Shown here: positions 14,447 to 22,690 of the stretch, piece after piece
How positions within the stretch are numbered: the first letter of the stretch is position 1
Layout: the number at the start of each line of letters is the position of its first letter
Assembly (NCBI GenBank): GCA_910586955.1
Contig: CAJUMM010000046.1
Location: 1-22,736 of the forward strand
Direction: 5' to 3'
From: an uncultured Lachnospiraceae bacterium
GTDB lineage: Bacteria; Bacillota; Clostridia; Lachnospirales; Lachnospiraceae
DNA: 22,736 nt
The notes under the pieces: model-generated
Database searches by the model: none
Told to the model about the DNA's origin: nothing
What the model saw: only the letters and a program-made list of their open reading frames with translations
Translations under genes and position numbers: made by a program

Positions 14447-15658
14447 ATGATCTACAGACCCACATATGTAAATAAAATAATGGCTTTTACGGATACGCCG
14501 TTTATAAAAATCTTAACGGGTGTCCGGCGCTGTGGAAAGTCCACCATACTCCGGATGATTATGGAAAAACTCCATGAGGAAAAGAATATACCGGAGAAAC
14601 GAATTATAAGCTATCGTTTTGATTCCATGGAATACGAAGACATAAATGCGAAACAGATGTACGCAGAGCTGAAAAGCAGGATTAGCCCAGAGGGAAGAAC
14701 TTATTTTTTCCTGGATGAGATGCAGGAGATTGAGGGCTGGGAAAAGGTGGTTAATTCCCTGGCTTCAGACTTTGATGTGGACTTGTACATTACCGGGTCC
14801 AACTCCCGTATGATGTCTTCGGAGATATCCACATATCTCACCGGCAGATACGTATCTTTTCGGATTTACACCCTCTCTTTTAGTGAATATTTAACCTTTA
14901 AGAGGCGGTATGCTTCTTTAAAAGATCAAAGAAGTGAGCTTGCAGAGTATATACGCCTAGGCGGCTTCCCAGCTGTTCATTTGCAAAAATACAGAGATGA
15001 TGAGGTCTATACCATTGTTCGTGATATCTATAATTCCACAGTTTTTTCTGATATTGTAAAACGCAGCCAAATCCGTAAGGTGGATCAGCTGGAACGTGTG
15101 GTAAAATATACGTTTGATAATGTGGGAAGGACCTTCTCGGCAAAGTCTGTCTCAGACTATTTAAAGGCAGAGCGCAGAGCGTTAGACAATGAAACCGTAT
15201 ATAGCTATCTGGAGAAGCTTGAAAAGGCATATTTGCTCCATCGGTGTTCCCGTTATGATTTGCAGGGAAAAGAGATTCTGAAAACCCAGGAGAAATTTTA
15301 TCTGGCAGATACTTCACTGCGCTACAGCGTTTTGGGTTATAACGATGATACGGTAGCGTCGAGCCTGGAAAATGTGGTTTATCTGGAATTGTGCCGCCAC
15401 GGATACACGGTCCACATTGGAAAAACAATCAACGGAGAGGTTGATTTTGTTGCTGTCCGTCAAAATGAAAAGGTTTATGTACAGGTTACCCAGAGAATTG
15501 ATTCAGAGAAGACGGAAAAACGGGAGTATGAACGGCTTTTGGAGATTCGGGATAACTATCCAAAATACGTTTTGAGGACGGATGAGTTTGCCGGAGGTAA
15601 TTATGAGGGGATTAAGACTATGAATGCAGCGGATTTTTTGCTGCTGGATGAATATTGA
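14447..15658 (+). CDS. AAA_14/DUF4143 ATP-binding protein, 403 aa
   Basis: A member of the large family of AAA-type ATPases with a C-terminal DUF4143 domain, common in gut bacteria and of unknown function. Walker A is GVRRCGKST (residues 25-33), Walker B is YFFLDEMQE (D90, E91), and the ITGSNSRMM segment fits the family's sensor region. The C-terminal half has the DUF4143 patterns YLEKLEKAYLLHRCSRYD and GEVDFVAV, the latter resembling a restriction-endonuclease-like core. The ATG at 14447 follows GGAGG by eight bases. An ATG 21 bases earlier lacks a ribosome site. A weak promoter (TTGCTT 14395-14400, TATTCT 14418-14423) overlaps the fucI terminator. It is more AT-rich than the genes around it, suggesting acquisition as an accessory gene. 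No partner toxin or antitoxin was recognised next to it. Confidence 0.88.
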   Translation: MIYRPTYVNKIMAFTDTPFIKILTGVRRCGKSTILRMIMEKLHEEKNIPEKRIISYRFDSMEYEDINAKQMYAELKSRISPEGRTYFFLDEMQEIEGWEKVVNSLASDFDVDLYITGSNSRMMSSEISTYLTGRYVSFRIYTLSFSEYLTFKRRYASLKDQRSELAEYIRLGGFPAVHLQKYRDDEVYTIVRDIYNSTVFSDIVKRSQIRKVDQLERVVKYTFDNVGRTFSAKSVSDYLKAERRALDNETVYSYLEKLEKAYLLHRCSRYDLQGKEILKTQEKFYLADTSLRYSVLGYNDDTVASSLENVVYLELCRHGYTVHIGKTINGEVDFVAVRQNEKVYVQVTQRIDSEKTEKREYERLLEIRDNYPKYVLRTDEFAGGNYEGIKTMNAADFLLLDEY

Positions 15659-15690
15659 AAGATGGGTTGTGGATGCCTGACAGGTTTGCC

Positions 15691-15725
15691 GGAGGCTGTG
15701 ATTCGCTGGAATCACAGCCTCTTTT
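15691..15725 (+). terminator. Terminator between the ATPase and LacI genes
   Basis: AGGCTGTGATTC (15693-15704) pairs perfectly with GAATCACAGCCT (15709-15720) over a GCTG loop, with two further outer pairs and a TTTT tail. It lies between convergent genes and serves mainly the plus strand. Confidence 0.85.
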
Positions 15726-15733
15726 GCTGCCTT

Positions 15734-16774
15734 TCAATCCTCAATAGAGTCAATGTTATCCTCCGTGGCAATGGTAATGGGCACCTTAATATAGCTGGAT
15801 TCCGGCTTCTGCCGTTTGATGATGTAGTCAAAGAGAAGCTTTACCAGCTGGTAGCCCTGGAGGGAGGCGCTCTGTCCGATGGCGAAGTCCACGGTTCCGT
15901 TCTGGAGGAGGGCGATGGTGTCGGGAACCAGATCGTGGCATACGATCTTCATATCTTTGGTTTTCCCGGTAAGCTCCAGGGCGTTTCCCACGCCTTTGAT
16001 TCCGCCGCCGGTAATATAGATGCCTTTTAGATTGGGATAGCGGTTGCAGTATTCCAGCGTAGTCTTAAAGGCTTCTTCCTTCCGGTCCTGGTTCTCCTGG
16101 ATTTCCACAATGTTTAGATTCGGATAGTGCAGGGACAGCTTCTTCTGGAAGCCTTTCAGACGGCACTGGTGGCAGGAGAGGTTGTTGGAGCTGATAATGA
16201 TTCCCACATCGCCGCCCTCCGGCAGCAGGCGTCCCATAAGTCCGGCGGCAGTCTCTCCGCCTTTGACGTGATCCTGGCCCAGGAAACACAGCTCCCGGAT
16301 TCCTTCGATTTTTGAGTTAAAGGTAATGATCAGGATTCCCTGATCGGCAAGCTGGTTGATTTTCCGTTTCACCTGATCGTCATCAATGGGCAGCAGGGCA
16401 ATTCCTGCATAACCGTCCTCACTCATATTGGCCAGTATATTTACCAGTTCTGCAGGCTCCAGGGTAGTCAGCATTTTCACGGTGACAGTCAGGCTGAAGG
16501 GGGAAAATTCCTCTTCGGCCTGTTTGATGCCCTTTAAAGTAGCCTGGATATAAGGATTGTAATCCGGCGTGAGAACAATGCCGATTTTTGTGGGAGTCTT
16601 GCTGTGGACCAGTGCTTTTCCCAGAAAATTGGGATGGTAGTTCAATTCTTTTGCGATCTGCAGGACCTTTTGTTTGGTTTCTTCCTTTACGCCGGGCCGC
16701 CCGTTCAGCACTTTGTCCACAGTGCCCCGGGAGACATTGGCTAATTCGGCAATTTGTTTGATGGTAATACTCAT
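15734..16774 (-). CDS. LacI-family transcriptional repressor, 346 aa
   Basis: The N-terminus carries the LacI helix-turn-helix and hinge (IKQIAELANVSRGTVDKVLNG, then RPGVKEETKQKVLQIAKELNY, about residues 4-48). A periplasmic-binding-like sugar sensor fills the rest (GIVLTPDYNPYIQ, ITFNSKIEG, YITGGGIKGVGNAL, HDLVPDT, DFAIGQSASLQGY). It is divergent from the epimerase/ABC/dehydrogenase operon starting at 17026. Two copies of a 12-bp palindrome with a central CG, the hallmark of LacI-family operators, lie in the intergenic region at 16859-16870 and 16990-17001. Repression of the operon and possibly of itself is inferred. A weak own promoter could be TGGACA (16832-16837) with TACGCT (16809-16814). 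The inducer is probably the transported sugar or a product of it. Confidence 0.93.
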   Translation of the reverse strand: MSITIKQIAELANVSRGTVDKVLNGRPGVKEETKQKVLQIAKELNYHPNFLGKALVHSKTPTKIGIVLTPDYNPYIQATLKGIKQAEEEFSPFSLTVTVKMLTTLEPAELVNILANMSEDGYAGIALLPIDDDQVKRKINQLADQGILIITFNSKIEGIRELCFLGQDHVKGGETAAGLMGRLLPEGGDVGIIISSNNLSCHQCRLKGFQKKLSLHYPNLNIVEIQENQDRKEEAFKTTLEYCNRYPNLKGIYITGGGIKGVGNALELTGKTKDMKIVCHDLVPDTIALLQNGTVDFAIGQSASLQGYQLVKLLFDYIIKRQKPESSYIKVPITIATEDNIDSIED

Positions 16775-16858
16775 GTTTCATTCCGCCTGCTTCTTGTAAT
16801 GTAGATTAAGCGTATCAAAAAAATAACCATGTGTCCAGAGGAAAATAAACGCATTTTT

Positions 16859-16870
16859 GTGCTCGAGCAC
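16859..16870. promoter_or_regulatory. LacI-type operator O1
   Basis: GTGCTCGAGCAC is a perfect 12-bp palindrome centred on CG. It lies just upstream of the repressor's candidate promoter and about 120 bases upstream of the operon start. With TTTT before it, it matches O2 in inverted orientation. Confidence 0.72.
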
Positions 16871-16947
16871 TAAGCGGAATAATGGAAAAATAAATATTTA
16901 GTTAAAGTGCACAAAAATTCGAACTTAAAATTGTAGAAAAATACATA

Positions 16948-16978
16948 TTGAAAAAATCATACCGGGGGGGGGTATAAT
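16948..16978 (+). promoter_or_regulatory. Operon promoter with a nine-G run in its spacer
   Basis: TTGAAA (16948-16953) and a perfect TATAAT (16973-16978) are 19 bases apart, two more than the optimum. The spacer ends in nine consecutive Gs (16964-16972). It drives the operon starting at 17026, with an expected start near 16985, immediately before operator O2. Confidence 0.68.
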
Positions 16979-16989
16979 GGGACTGAAAA

Positions 16990-17001
16990 GAGCTCGAGCA
17001 C
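16990..17001. promoter_or_regulatory. LacI-type operator O2
   Basis: GAGCTCGAGCAC differs from O1 by one base. Read on the minus strand with its flank it shares TTTTGTGCTCGAGC with O1. It lies just downstream of the expected transcription start, where a bound repressor would block initiation or elongation. The two operator centres are 131 bases apart, so DNA looping is possible. Confidence 0.72.
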
Positions 17002-17025
17002 AAAAGGAGTGGAGGTAAAAGGGAT

Positions 17026-17901
17026 ATGAAGTTTGGAACAGGCTATTCTTATTGGGGAACCCAGTGGAAATGCGACTACATTGAGATGGTAAACAAGGTT
17101 GCGGATATCGGGTTTGACATTTTGGAGATCGGTGCGGATCATCTGTATCATATGACGGATGAAGAGATTGATGCCCTGAAGGCAGAAGGTGACAAGCGTG
17201 GGATTGAGTTCACCACCAACAGCGGCCCGGCCAAGCAGTATGATCTGTCCTCCGGGGATGAAGCTGTGAGACAGAAGGGAATCGGATATTTCAAGGATAT
17301 CCTGCACAAAATGCACCGTCTGGGTTCCAAGAGCCTGGTTGGCGCTATTTACTCCTACTGGCCGGTAGATTTCTCTGTTTCCGACAATGACAAGGAGGCG
17401 GCCTGGGAGAGAAGCATCCCCTGCTTAAAAGAGATCGGGGATGTGGCGGCAGACCTGGGTATCGAGTGCGCCCTTGAAGTTCTGAACCGGAACGAGACCT
17501 ACATACTGACAGACTGTGCGGAGGCTATGGAATATGTAAAGCGGGTGGACAGCAAAGGCGTGAACATTCTCCTGGACACCTATCACATGAATATTGAAGA
17601 AGATAATATGTACGACGCCCTCCGGAAAGCCGGAGACCTTTTGGGACATGTGCATGTGGGCGAGTGCAACCGCAAGCTTCCCGGCATGAACAACAGCATC
17701 AACTGGCCGGAGATCGGAAAGGCCCTGCGGGATATAGGTTATGAGAAAGCCGTGGTGATGGAACCCTTCCTGCTCTCCGGCGGTGAAGTGGGAAGAGATA
17801 TCCGTGTCTGGAGGGATTTAAGCAACGGGGCGGATGAGGCTCAGATGACCAAGTACATTGCAGATTCCCTGGCTTATTTGAAGAAGTGCTGTGAAGGGTA
17901 G
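17026..17901 (+). CDS. Ketose 3-epimerase (D-allulose/D-tagatose 3-epimerase family), 291 aa
   Basis: A TIM-barrel, metal-dependent epimerase that interconverts ketohexoses at C3, for example fructose with allulose or tagatose with sorbose. The four expected metal ligands are present: E151 (EVLNR), D184 (LLDTYHMNIEED), H210 (GHVHVGECNRK) and E246 (VMEPF). They align with E150, D183, H209 and E244 as I recall them for Clostridium cellulolyticum psicose 3-epimerase. SYWPVDFS and the C-terminal DIRVWRDLSNGAD segment also match. The N-terminal third (YHMTDEEIDALKAEGDKRG) is less like the characterised enzymes, so the substrate could differ. AGTGGAGG precedes the ATG. It is the first gene of a LacI-controlled operon with an ABC importer and a polyol-type dehydrogenase. 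Confidence 0.88.
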   Translation: MKFGTGYSYWGTQWKCDYIEMVNKVADIGFDILEIGADHLYHMTDEEIDALKAEGDKRGIEFTTNSGPAKQYDLSSGDEAVRQKGIGYFKDILHKMHRLGSKSLVGAIYSYWPVDFSVSDNDKEAAWERSIPCLKEIGDVAADLGIECALEVLNRNETYILTDCAEAMEYVKRVDSKGVNILLDTYHMNIEEDNMYDALRKAGDLLGHVHVGECNRKLPGMNNSINWPEIGKALRDIGYEKAVVMEPFLLSGGEVGRDIRVWRDLSNGADEAQMTKYIADSLAYLKKCCEG

Positions 17902-17947
17902 AAGTCATTGTCCCCTTGTACACCGAGGGTAAGGAAAGGAGCGCAAG

Positions 17948-19444
17948 ATGGGAGAAAGATTTAAGCTGGAGATACAAGGTGTCTCGAAATCTTTCCCAGG
18001 GGTAAAAGCCCTTGACAATGTAAATATCGCATTGAGGCCCGGAACGGTCCATGCGGTTATGGGAGAGAACGGAGCGGGAAAATCTACGCTCATGAAGATT
18101 ATCAACGGCCTTTATAAGAGGGATGAGGGAAAGATCCTGCTGGACGGAAAAGAAGTCCATTTCTCCGGGCCGGAGGAATCAGGGGCTGCAGGGATCGCCA
18201 TGATTTACCAGGAGCTGAATTTTTTCCCGGAGCTGACGGTTGCCGAGAATATGTTTATGAAGAGGCAGCCGGGAAAGGGAGGCTTCGTATCCTGGGGACA
18301 GATGATGGAGGACGCCAAAAAGATCCTGGATGAAAACGGGCTTTCCTACGATCCGGCGGAGAAGATCAAGAATCTTCCCATTGCCAGCGTGCAGATGCTG
18401 GAGATTATCAAGGCGGTGGCTTTTAAGGCTCAGGTGATTATTATGGATGAGCCCACCTCCTCGATTTCCAATAAGGAAGTAGAGTTTCTGTTTGAAACCA
18501 TCCGGAGGCTGAAAGAGCAGGGGATCAGCTTCCTCTATATCAGCCACAAGATGGAGGAGATATTCCGTATTGCAGACGACATCACCATTATACGGGATGG
18601 CAAGAGCATTATTTCCGGCAGGGTAGATGAATTTACGGAAGATTCCATTATCACCCACATGGTAGGGCGCTCCATCGACAATATTTATCCCAAGGAGCAG
18701 GTTCCTGTGGGAGAGGTGGTATTTGAGGCGAAGAACCTTATCACCGACGGCATGTTTAAGAACGTATCCCTGGAGGTGCGCAAGGGCGAAATCGTGGGAA
18801 TGGCAGGCCTGGTGGGAGCGGGCAGAAGCGAAGTGTGCCGGGCTATCTTCGGATTGGATCCCCTGGATTCCGGGGAGATCACCCTCTGCGGGGAGAAATA
18901 TGTGCCCAAGGACGTGACCCATGCCATTAAGAATAAGATTCTGATGATTACCGAGGACCGGAAGAAAGAGGGAATCATCGGGGTCCGGAGCTGCCGGGAG
19001 AACATTACCCTGACCAATCATCACATCCAGAAAGGCGTCTTTATGAACTTAAAGCAGGAGATTGAGGATGCAAAAAGGATGTCGGAGATGTTGAAAGTCC
19101 GTTTCGCCGGTATTGAGACGCCCATCGGCTCCCTTTCCGGCGGAAACCAGCAGAAGGTGCTTCTGGCCCGCTGGCTGATGCTGGAGAGCAAGCTCCTGAT
19201 TCTGGATGAGCCTACCCGGGGAATCGACGTGGGAGCTAAGCTTGAGATTTACAATATTATTACGGACCTTGTGAAAAAAGGATATTCGATTCTGATGATT
19301 TCTTCTGAAATGCCCGAGCTTCTGGGAATGTGCGACAGGATTTACGTTATGAGCCAGGGGTATGTATCAGGCTGCTTAAGCCGTGAGGAGTTCCATCAGG
19401 AAACGATCATGCAGATGGCAGTAAAGAATGTAGCGGATGCGTAA
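17948..19444 (+). CDS. Sugar ABC transporter ATP-binding protein (RbsA/MglA type), 498 aa
   Basis: The energy-supplying subunit of a carbohydrate importer, with two fused nucleotide-binding domains. The first has Walker A GENGAGKST (39-47) and Walker B VIIMDEPTSS. The second has the degenerate Walker A typical of the family (GLVGAGRSE), the signature LSGGNQQKVLLARWL and Walker B LLILDEPTRGID. The length of about 500 residues is standard for RbsA, MglA or XylG. AAGGAG precedes the ATG, 46 bases after the epimerase. The permease follows 21 bases downstream and the binding protein after that, giving a complete CUT2-family system. The sugar is not deducible from this subunit. Confidence 0.95.
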   Translation: MGERFKLEIQGVSKSFPGVKALDNVNIALRPGTVHAVMGENGAGKSTLMKIINGLYKRDEGKILLDGKEVHFSGPEESGAAGIAMIYQELNFFPELTVAENMFMKRQPGKGGFVSWGQMMEDAKKILDENGLSYDPAEKIKNLPIASVQMLEIIKAVAFKAQVIIMDEPTSSISNKEVEFLFETIRRLKEQGISFLYISHKMEEIFRIADDITIIRDGKSIISGRVDEFTEDSIITHMVGRSIDNIYPKEQVPVGEVVFEAKNLITDGMFKNVSLEVRKGEIVGMAGLVGAGRSEVCRAIFGLDPLDSGEITLCGEKYVPKDVTHAIKNKILMITEDRKKEGIIGVRSCRENITLTNHHIQKGVFMNLKQEIEDAKRMSEMLKVRFAGIETPIGSLSGGNQQKVLLARWLMLESKLLILDEPTRGIDVGAKLEIYNIITDLVKKGYSILMISSEMPELLGMCDRIYVMSQGYVSGCLSREEFHQETIMQMAVKNVADA

Positions 19445-19465
19445 CTGGAATAGGAGGATAAAAAG

Positions 19466-20449
19466 ATGAAATCTATGAAAGTGGATATGAAAAAATATTC
19501 CCTGGTATTGATTCTGATTGGCATGATGATAGTCTGCAGCCTGTTAAACAGCAGTTTTATGTCGGGAACCAACCTGATGAATATTTTGAAGCAGGTGAGT
19601 ATTGTTACCATCTGTTCCTTTGCCCAGGGCATGATTATTATCACAGGCGACATTGACTTGTCCATCGGTTACCTGGCGGGTATGGCGGGAACCTTTGCCT
19701 GTATTGTGTTCGTGGCTACCCAGAATCTGTTCCTGGCCTTTATGGTAGGCGTTCTCATCGGAGCGGTGGTAGGAGCCATCAACGGCTTGTTTGTAGCCTA
19801 CTTTAAGCTTCCGGCCTTTATCGTCACCCTGGCTATGCAGACCGTGTGTTTCGGCATTATCTGCCGCTATACAGGCGGGCAGAACGTCTACAAGATCGGC
19901 GATTTCAAGGCCCTGGGCCAGAGCACGGTGGCGGGATTGATTCCCATCACAGTTGTATTTATGGTTATCATGTTCATTATCACCCATGTGATTTTGAAAT
20001 ACACGAAGTTCGGCCGTTACCTCTACGCCATCGGCGGGAACAAAGAAGCGGCAATCGCAGCAGGAATCCAGGTGGTAAAGGTAAAATGGAGCGCCTTTAT
20101 TATCTCCGGCGTGTTTGCGGCAATCGCAGGTATGGTTATGATGGGAAGGCTGAATGCCGGTATCCCCAGCGAGGGGCAGGGATACGAGACAGACGCCATT
20201 ACGGCTACGGTTATCGGAGGCACCAGCTTCGCAGGAGGAGCCGGTACGGCATTCGGAACTTTCTTAGGCTCCGTAATAATCGGAGTGCTCAACAACATTA
20301 TGAACCTGATGGGTGTGGATTCCTATATCCAGATGATCACCAAGGGATTTATCATCATCGGGGCCGTGCTGGTAGACAGCCTGTCCAAACAGGGCAAAAC
20401 CAGCATCAAGATTATGGCATCATCTTCTGATGCAAAGAAGACTAAATAA
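19466..20449 (+). CDS. Sugar ABC transporter permease (RbsC type), 327 aa
   Basis: An integral membrane subunit of the BPD_transp_2 (RbsC/XylH) family, with about eight to ten hydrophobic segments starting at residues 10-30 (SLVLILIGMMIVCSLLNSSF). Family motifs include GDIDLSIGYLAG near the N-terminus, the coupling segment GGNKEAAIAAGI and VIGGTSFAGGAGTAFGTFLG. The protein probably forms a homodimer channel with the ATPase encoded upstream. AGGAGG precedes the ATG. It lies between the ATPase and the substrate-binding lipoprotein in the operon. Confidence 0.94.
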   Translation: MKSMKVDMKKYSLVLILIGMMIVCSLLNSSFMSGTNLMNILKQVSIVTICSFAQGMIIITGDIDLSIGYLAGMAGTFACIVFVATQNLFLAFMVGVLIGAVVGAINGLFVAYFKLPAFIVTLAMQTVCFGIICRYTGGQNVYKIGDFKALGQSTVAGLIPITVVFMVIMFIITHVILKYTKFGRYLYAIGGNKEAAIAAGIQVVKVKWSAFIISGVFAAIAGMVMMGRLNAGIPSEGQGYETDAITATVIGGTSFAGGAGTAFGTFLGSVIIGVLNNIMNLMGVDSYIQMITKGFIIIGAVLVDSLSKQGKTSIKIMASSSDAKKTK

Positions 20450-20471
20450 AAAAGCACAAGGAGGAAACAAA

Positions 20472-21518
20472 ATGAAAAAGAGATTGTTAAGCGTATTGCT
20501 GGCAGCGGCAATGGTGGCCACCATGCTGGCCGGATGCGGTTCCAAAACAGAACCGGAGCAGCCCGCCAACACAGAGGCAGAGGCGCCGGCAGAGACCGGA
20601 GAGGCAGATGCCCAGGCTCCGGCCGGAGAGACGAAGGATGTATACAAGGTAGCATTCCTTCCCACCGATATGTCCGCCACCTTCGCATCATGGCTGGCAG
20701 AGGAGCTGGTAACAGCCTTTGAAGCCTATGATGATATGGAGCTGACCGTTATGGACAGCAAGAACTCTCTGCAGACTCAGTTGTCCAATATGGAGACCTG
20801 TGTGTCTCAGGGCTATGACTATGTAATCCTGCTTCCCCTGGAGCCGGCTGCCGAGGATGATTATGTAGCCCAGTACATTGAGGAGGGAACCCCCTTCATG
20901 AACATCAACCTGGACGACTTCGGCGTAGAGAAGGCTTCCAGCGTAATTGCGAACCCCTATGATCTGGGTACCGTAGTGGCGGAAGTAGCCAAGGCGAACC
21001 TGCCGGATGATGCCAACGTAGTAGTTCTTCTTGGACCCTCCGGAAATACCGACTCTATCGAGAGACGCAGGGCTTATGAGGACGTTCTGCTGAATGGCAG
21101 CAATATTACGGTTTTGGATGAGCAGCTTGGAGACTGGGAGAAATCTAAGGGTATGGAGTTTATGGAGAGCTGGCTGCAGGTACATGATATCGATGCGGTT
21201 CTGTCCATGAACGACGCAATGGCAATCGGAGCCATCGAGGCTGCAAAAGATGCGAATAAGCTGGATGATATTCAGTTCTACGGTGTAGACGGACTGGCTG
21301 ACGCAGCGGTAGCCATTGCAGACGGCGAGCTGGACGCTACGGCTCTGCAGGATGCAAAGGTAATGGCAGAGGAAGGCGCCCGCATTGTACATGAGGTTCT
21401 CACCGGTGAGAACACCGAGGGCTTCGAGAAGGTTCAGATTCCGGTAACCCTGATTACCTCTGACAATGTAGACGAATTTATTACCAGATACACAGAGAAC
21501 GGAATGCTCAGCGAGTAA
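20472..21518 (+). CDS. Sugar-binding lipoprotein of the ABC importer (RbsB type), 348 aa
   Basis: The extracellular substrate receptor of the importer. The chosen ATG at 20472 follows AGGAGG and begins a clear lipoprotein signal peptide (MKKRLLSVLLAAAMVATMLAGC) with the lipid-modified cysteine at C22. An acidic, Ala/Pro-rich linker (about 23-58) tethers the Peripla_BP_4 domain to the membrane. That domain shows the usual pattern: VAFLPTDMSATFASWLAEELV, YDYVILLPLEP, VVVLLGPSGNTDSIERRRAYEDVL and VLSMNDAMAIGAIEAA. An earlier in-frame start at 20430 lies inside the permease gene and is not credible. In the mature protein the ligand pocket is of the ribose/allose/allulose class, but the exact sugar cannot be read by eye. 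Confidence 0.93.
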   Translation: MKKRLLSVLLAAAMVATMLAGCGSKTEPEQPANTEAEAPAETGEADAQAPAGETKDVYKVAFLPTDMSATFASWLAEELVTAFEAYDDMELTVMDSKNSLQTQLSNMETCVSQGYDYVILLPLEPAAEDDYVAQYIEEGTPFMNINLDDFGVEKASSVIANPYDLGTVVAEVAKANLPDDANVVVLLGPSGNTDSIERRRAYEDVLLNGSNITVLDEQLGDWEKSKGMEFMESWLQVHDIDAVLSMNDAMAIGAIEAAKDANKLDDIQFYGVDGLADAAVAIADGELDATALQDAKVMAEEGARIVHEVLTGENTEGFEKVQIPVTLITSDNVDEFITRYTENGMLSE

Positions 21519-21552
21519 TCATAAAAGTTCTGCAAATGGAGGAAGAAAGTAA

Positions 21553-22572
21553 ATGAAACAGGCGGTTTTAACAAAGGCGGAAACCATTGAATTCAGCGAG
21601 ATTGAAAAGCCGGTCATAAAAGACAGTGAAGTTTTGGTGAAGGTGAAGAATATCGGAATCTGCGGCTCTGATATCCACGCTTATTATGGACAGCATCCCT
21701 TTATGTCCTTCCCCATCCGGCTGGGCCATGAAATGTCCGGCCAGGTCGTTGAGGCAGGAGCCGGTGTAAAGGGTATCGCTGCTGGGGAGCTGGTGACTAT
21801 GATGCCCCAGGAATTTTGCGGAGAGTGCGAACCCTGCAAGGCGGGAAGATACAACATCTGCAACACCCTGGATGTAATCGGATGCCAGACTCCGGGAGCG
21901 GCCTGTGAGTACTTTAACGTTCCTGCGGCCCTGATCAAGAAGATACCGGAAGGCATGTCTGCGGAATTGGCTGCTACCGTGGAGCCTGCGGCAGTGGGAG
22001 TCCATGCGGTGAGAAGATGCGGAAGCGTCAAAGGGAAGAATGTAGTAGTTATGGGAGCCGGGACCATCGGCAACGTAACTGCACAGGCGGCCCTGGCGGA
22101 AGGAGCTAAGAGCGTCCTTATTACGGATCTTTCCGAGAACCGGCTGGAGATTGCCAGACAGTGCGGTATTCCCTCCACGGCCAACACGGGAAAGAAAACC
22201 ATGAAGGAAGCCGTTTGGGAAGCTTTCGGTGAGGAAGGCCCGGACATTTTCTTTGAATGTGTAGGCATTGGGGCTACCGTCAATCAGGCCATTGAATGTT
22301 CCAAAAAGGGAAATGATATTGTGATTGTAGGCGTGTTCGGTAAAAATCCCGAAGTAAATCTCTCCTGGGTACAGGATAGGGAGCTGCGCATCTGCGGGTC
22401 GCTGATGTATGTGGAGAAAGACTTCCAGGACACCATTGATTACATGGCGGCGGGAAAAATTAATATGAAACCGCTTATCTCCAAGGTCTTCCCCTTCAGC
22501 GAGTATGCCCAGGCGTACAAGTACATCGAGCAGAACAAAGACACCAGTTTAAAAATTCTCATTGAAATGTAA
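21553..22572 (+). CDS. Zinc-dependent medium-chain dehydrogenase, sorbitol/polyol type, 339 aa
   Basis: An NAD-dependent oxidoreductase of the alcohol/sorbitol dehydrogenase family. Catalytic-zinc residues are C37 (GICGSD), H59 and E60 (GHE), with E144 (VEPAAVG) as the usual third site. The structural zinc lobe is intact: C89, C92, C95 and C103, spaced C-x2-C-x2-C-x7-C. The Rossmann motif GAGTIG (168-173) and D192 at the end of the second strand suggest NAD rather than NADP. AGGAAG precedes the ATG. As the last gene of the epimerase/ABC operon it probably interconverts a sugar alcohol or hydroxyl with the ketose handled by the epimerase. The substrate is inference. Confidence 0.9.
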   Translation: MKQAVLTKAETIEFSEIEKPVIKDSEVLVKVKNIGICGSDIHAYYGQHPFMSFPIRLGHEMSGQVVEAGAGVKGIAAGELVTMMPQEFCGECEPCKAGRYNICNTLDVIGCQTPGAACEYFNVPAALIKKIPEGMSAELAATVEPAAVGVHAVRRCGSVKGKNVVVMGAGTIGNVTAQAALAEGAKSVLITDLSENRLEIARQCGIPSTANTGKKTMKEAVWEAFGEEGPDIFFECVGIGATVNQAIECSKKGNDIVIVGVFGKNPEVNLSWVQDRELRICGSLMYVEKDFQDTIDYMAAGKINMKPLISKVFPFSEYAQAYKYIEQNKDTSLKILIEM

Positions 22573-22580
22573 TAAAGTTG

Positions 22581-22624
22581 GCGTCGGCATACAGGTGCAT
22601 TGCGCCTGTATGCCGGCGCTGTTT
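22581..22624 (+). terminator. Terminator after the dehydrogenase gene
   Basis: An 18-base left arm (22581-22598, GCGTCGGCATAC...) pairs with 22602-22619 (...GTATGCCGGCGC) with two G-U pairs and a three-base ATT loop. TTTT follows after two bases. It closes the rare-sugar operon. Confidence 0.85.
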
Positions 22625-22682
22625 TATGGGGAGCAGGGAAAAGTGTTTACAGGAAATGTGTGATAAAAGGAGGATTTGCAAT

Positions 22683-22690
22683 ATGGACAA
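22683..22690 (+). CDS. First codons of a truncated gene at the contig end
   Basis: AGGAGG (22668-22673) is followed after nine bases by ATG (22683). Only Met-Asp and a partial codon are genomic before adapter sequence begins at 22690. The product is unknown. The ribosome site shows that a plus-strand gene starts here, after the operon terminator, but anything translated beyond this point is artefact. Confidence 0.5.

Noticed and set aside
14447..15658. AAA_14/DUF4143 ATPase considered as part of a defence system
   Set aside because: No nuclease, toxin or other defence partner lies beside it. The family is common in gut genomes and its function is unknown.
15691..15725. Inverted repeat near the ATPase gene considered as a second inversion site
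   Set aside because: It is a single compact hairpin with a T run, which is a terminator, and has no inverted partner elsewhere in the window.
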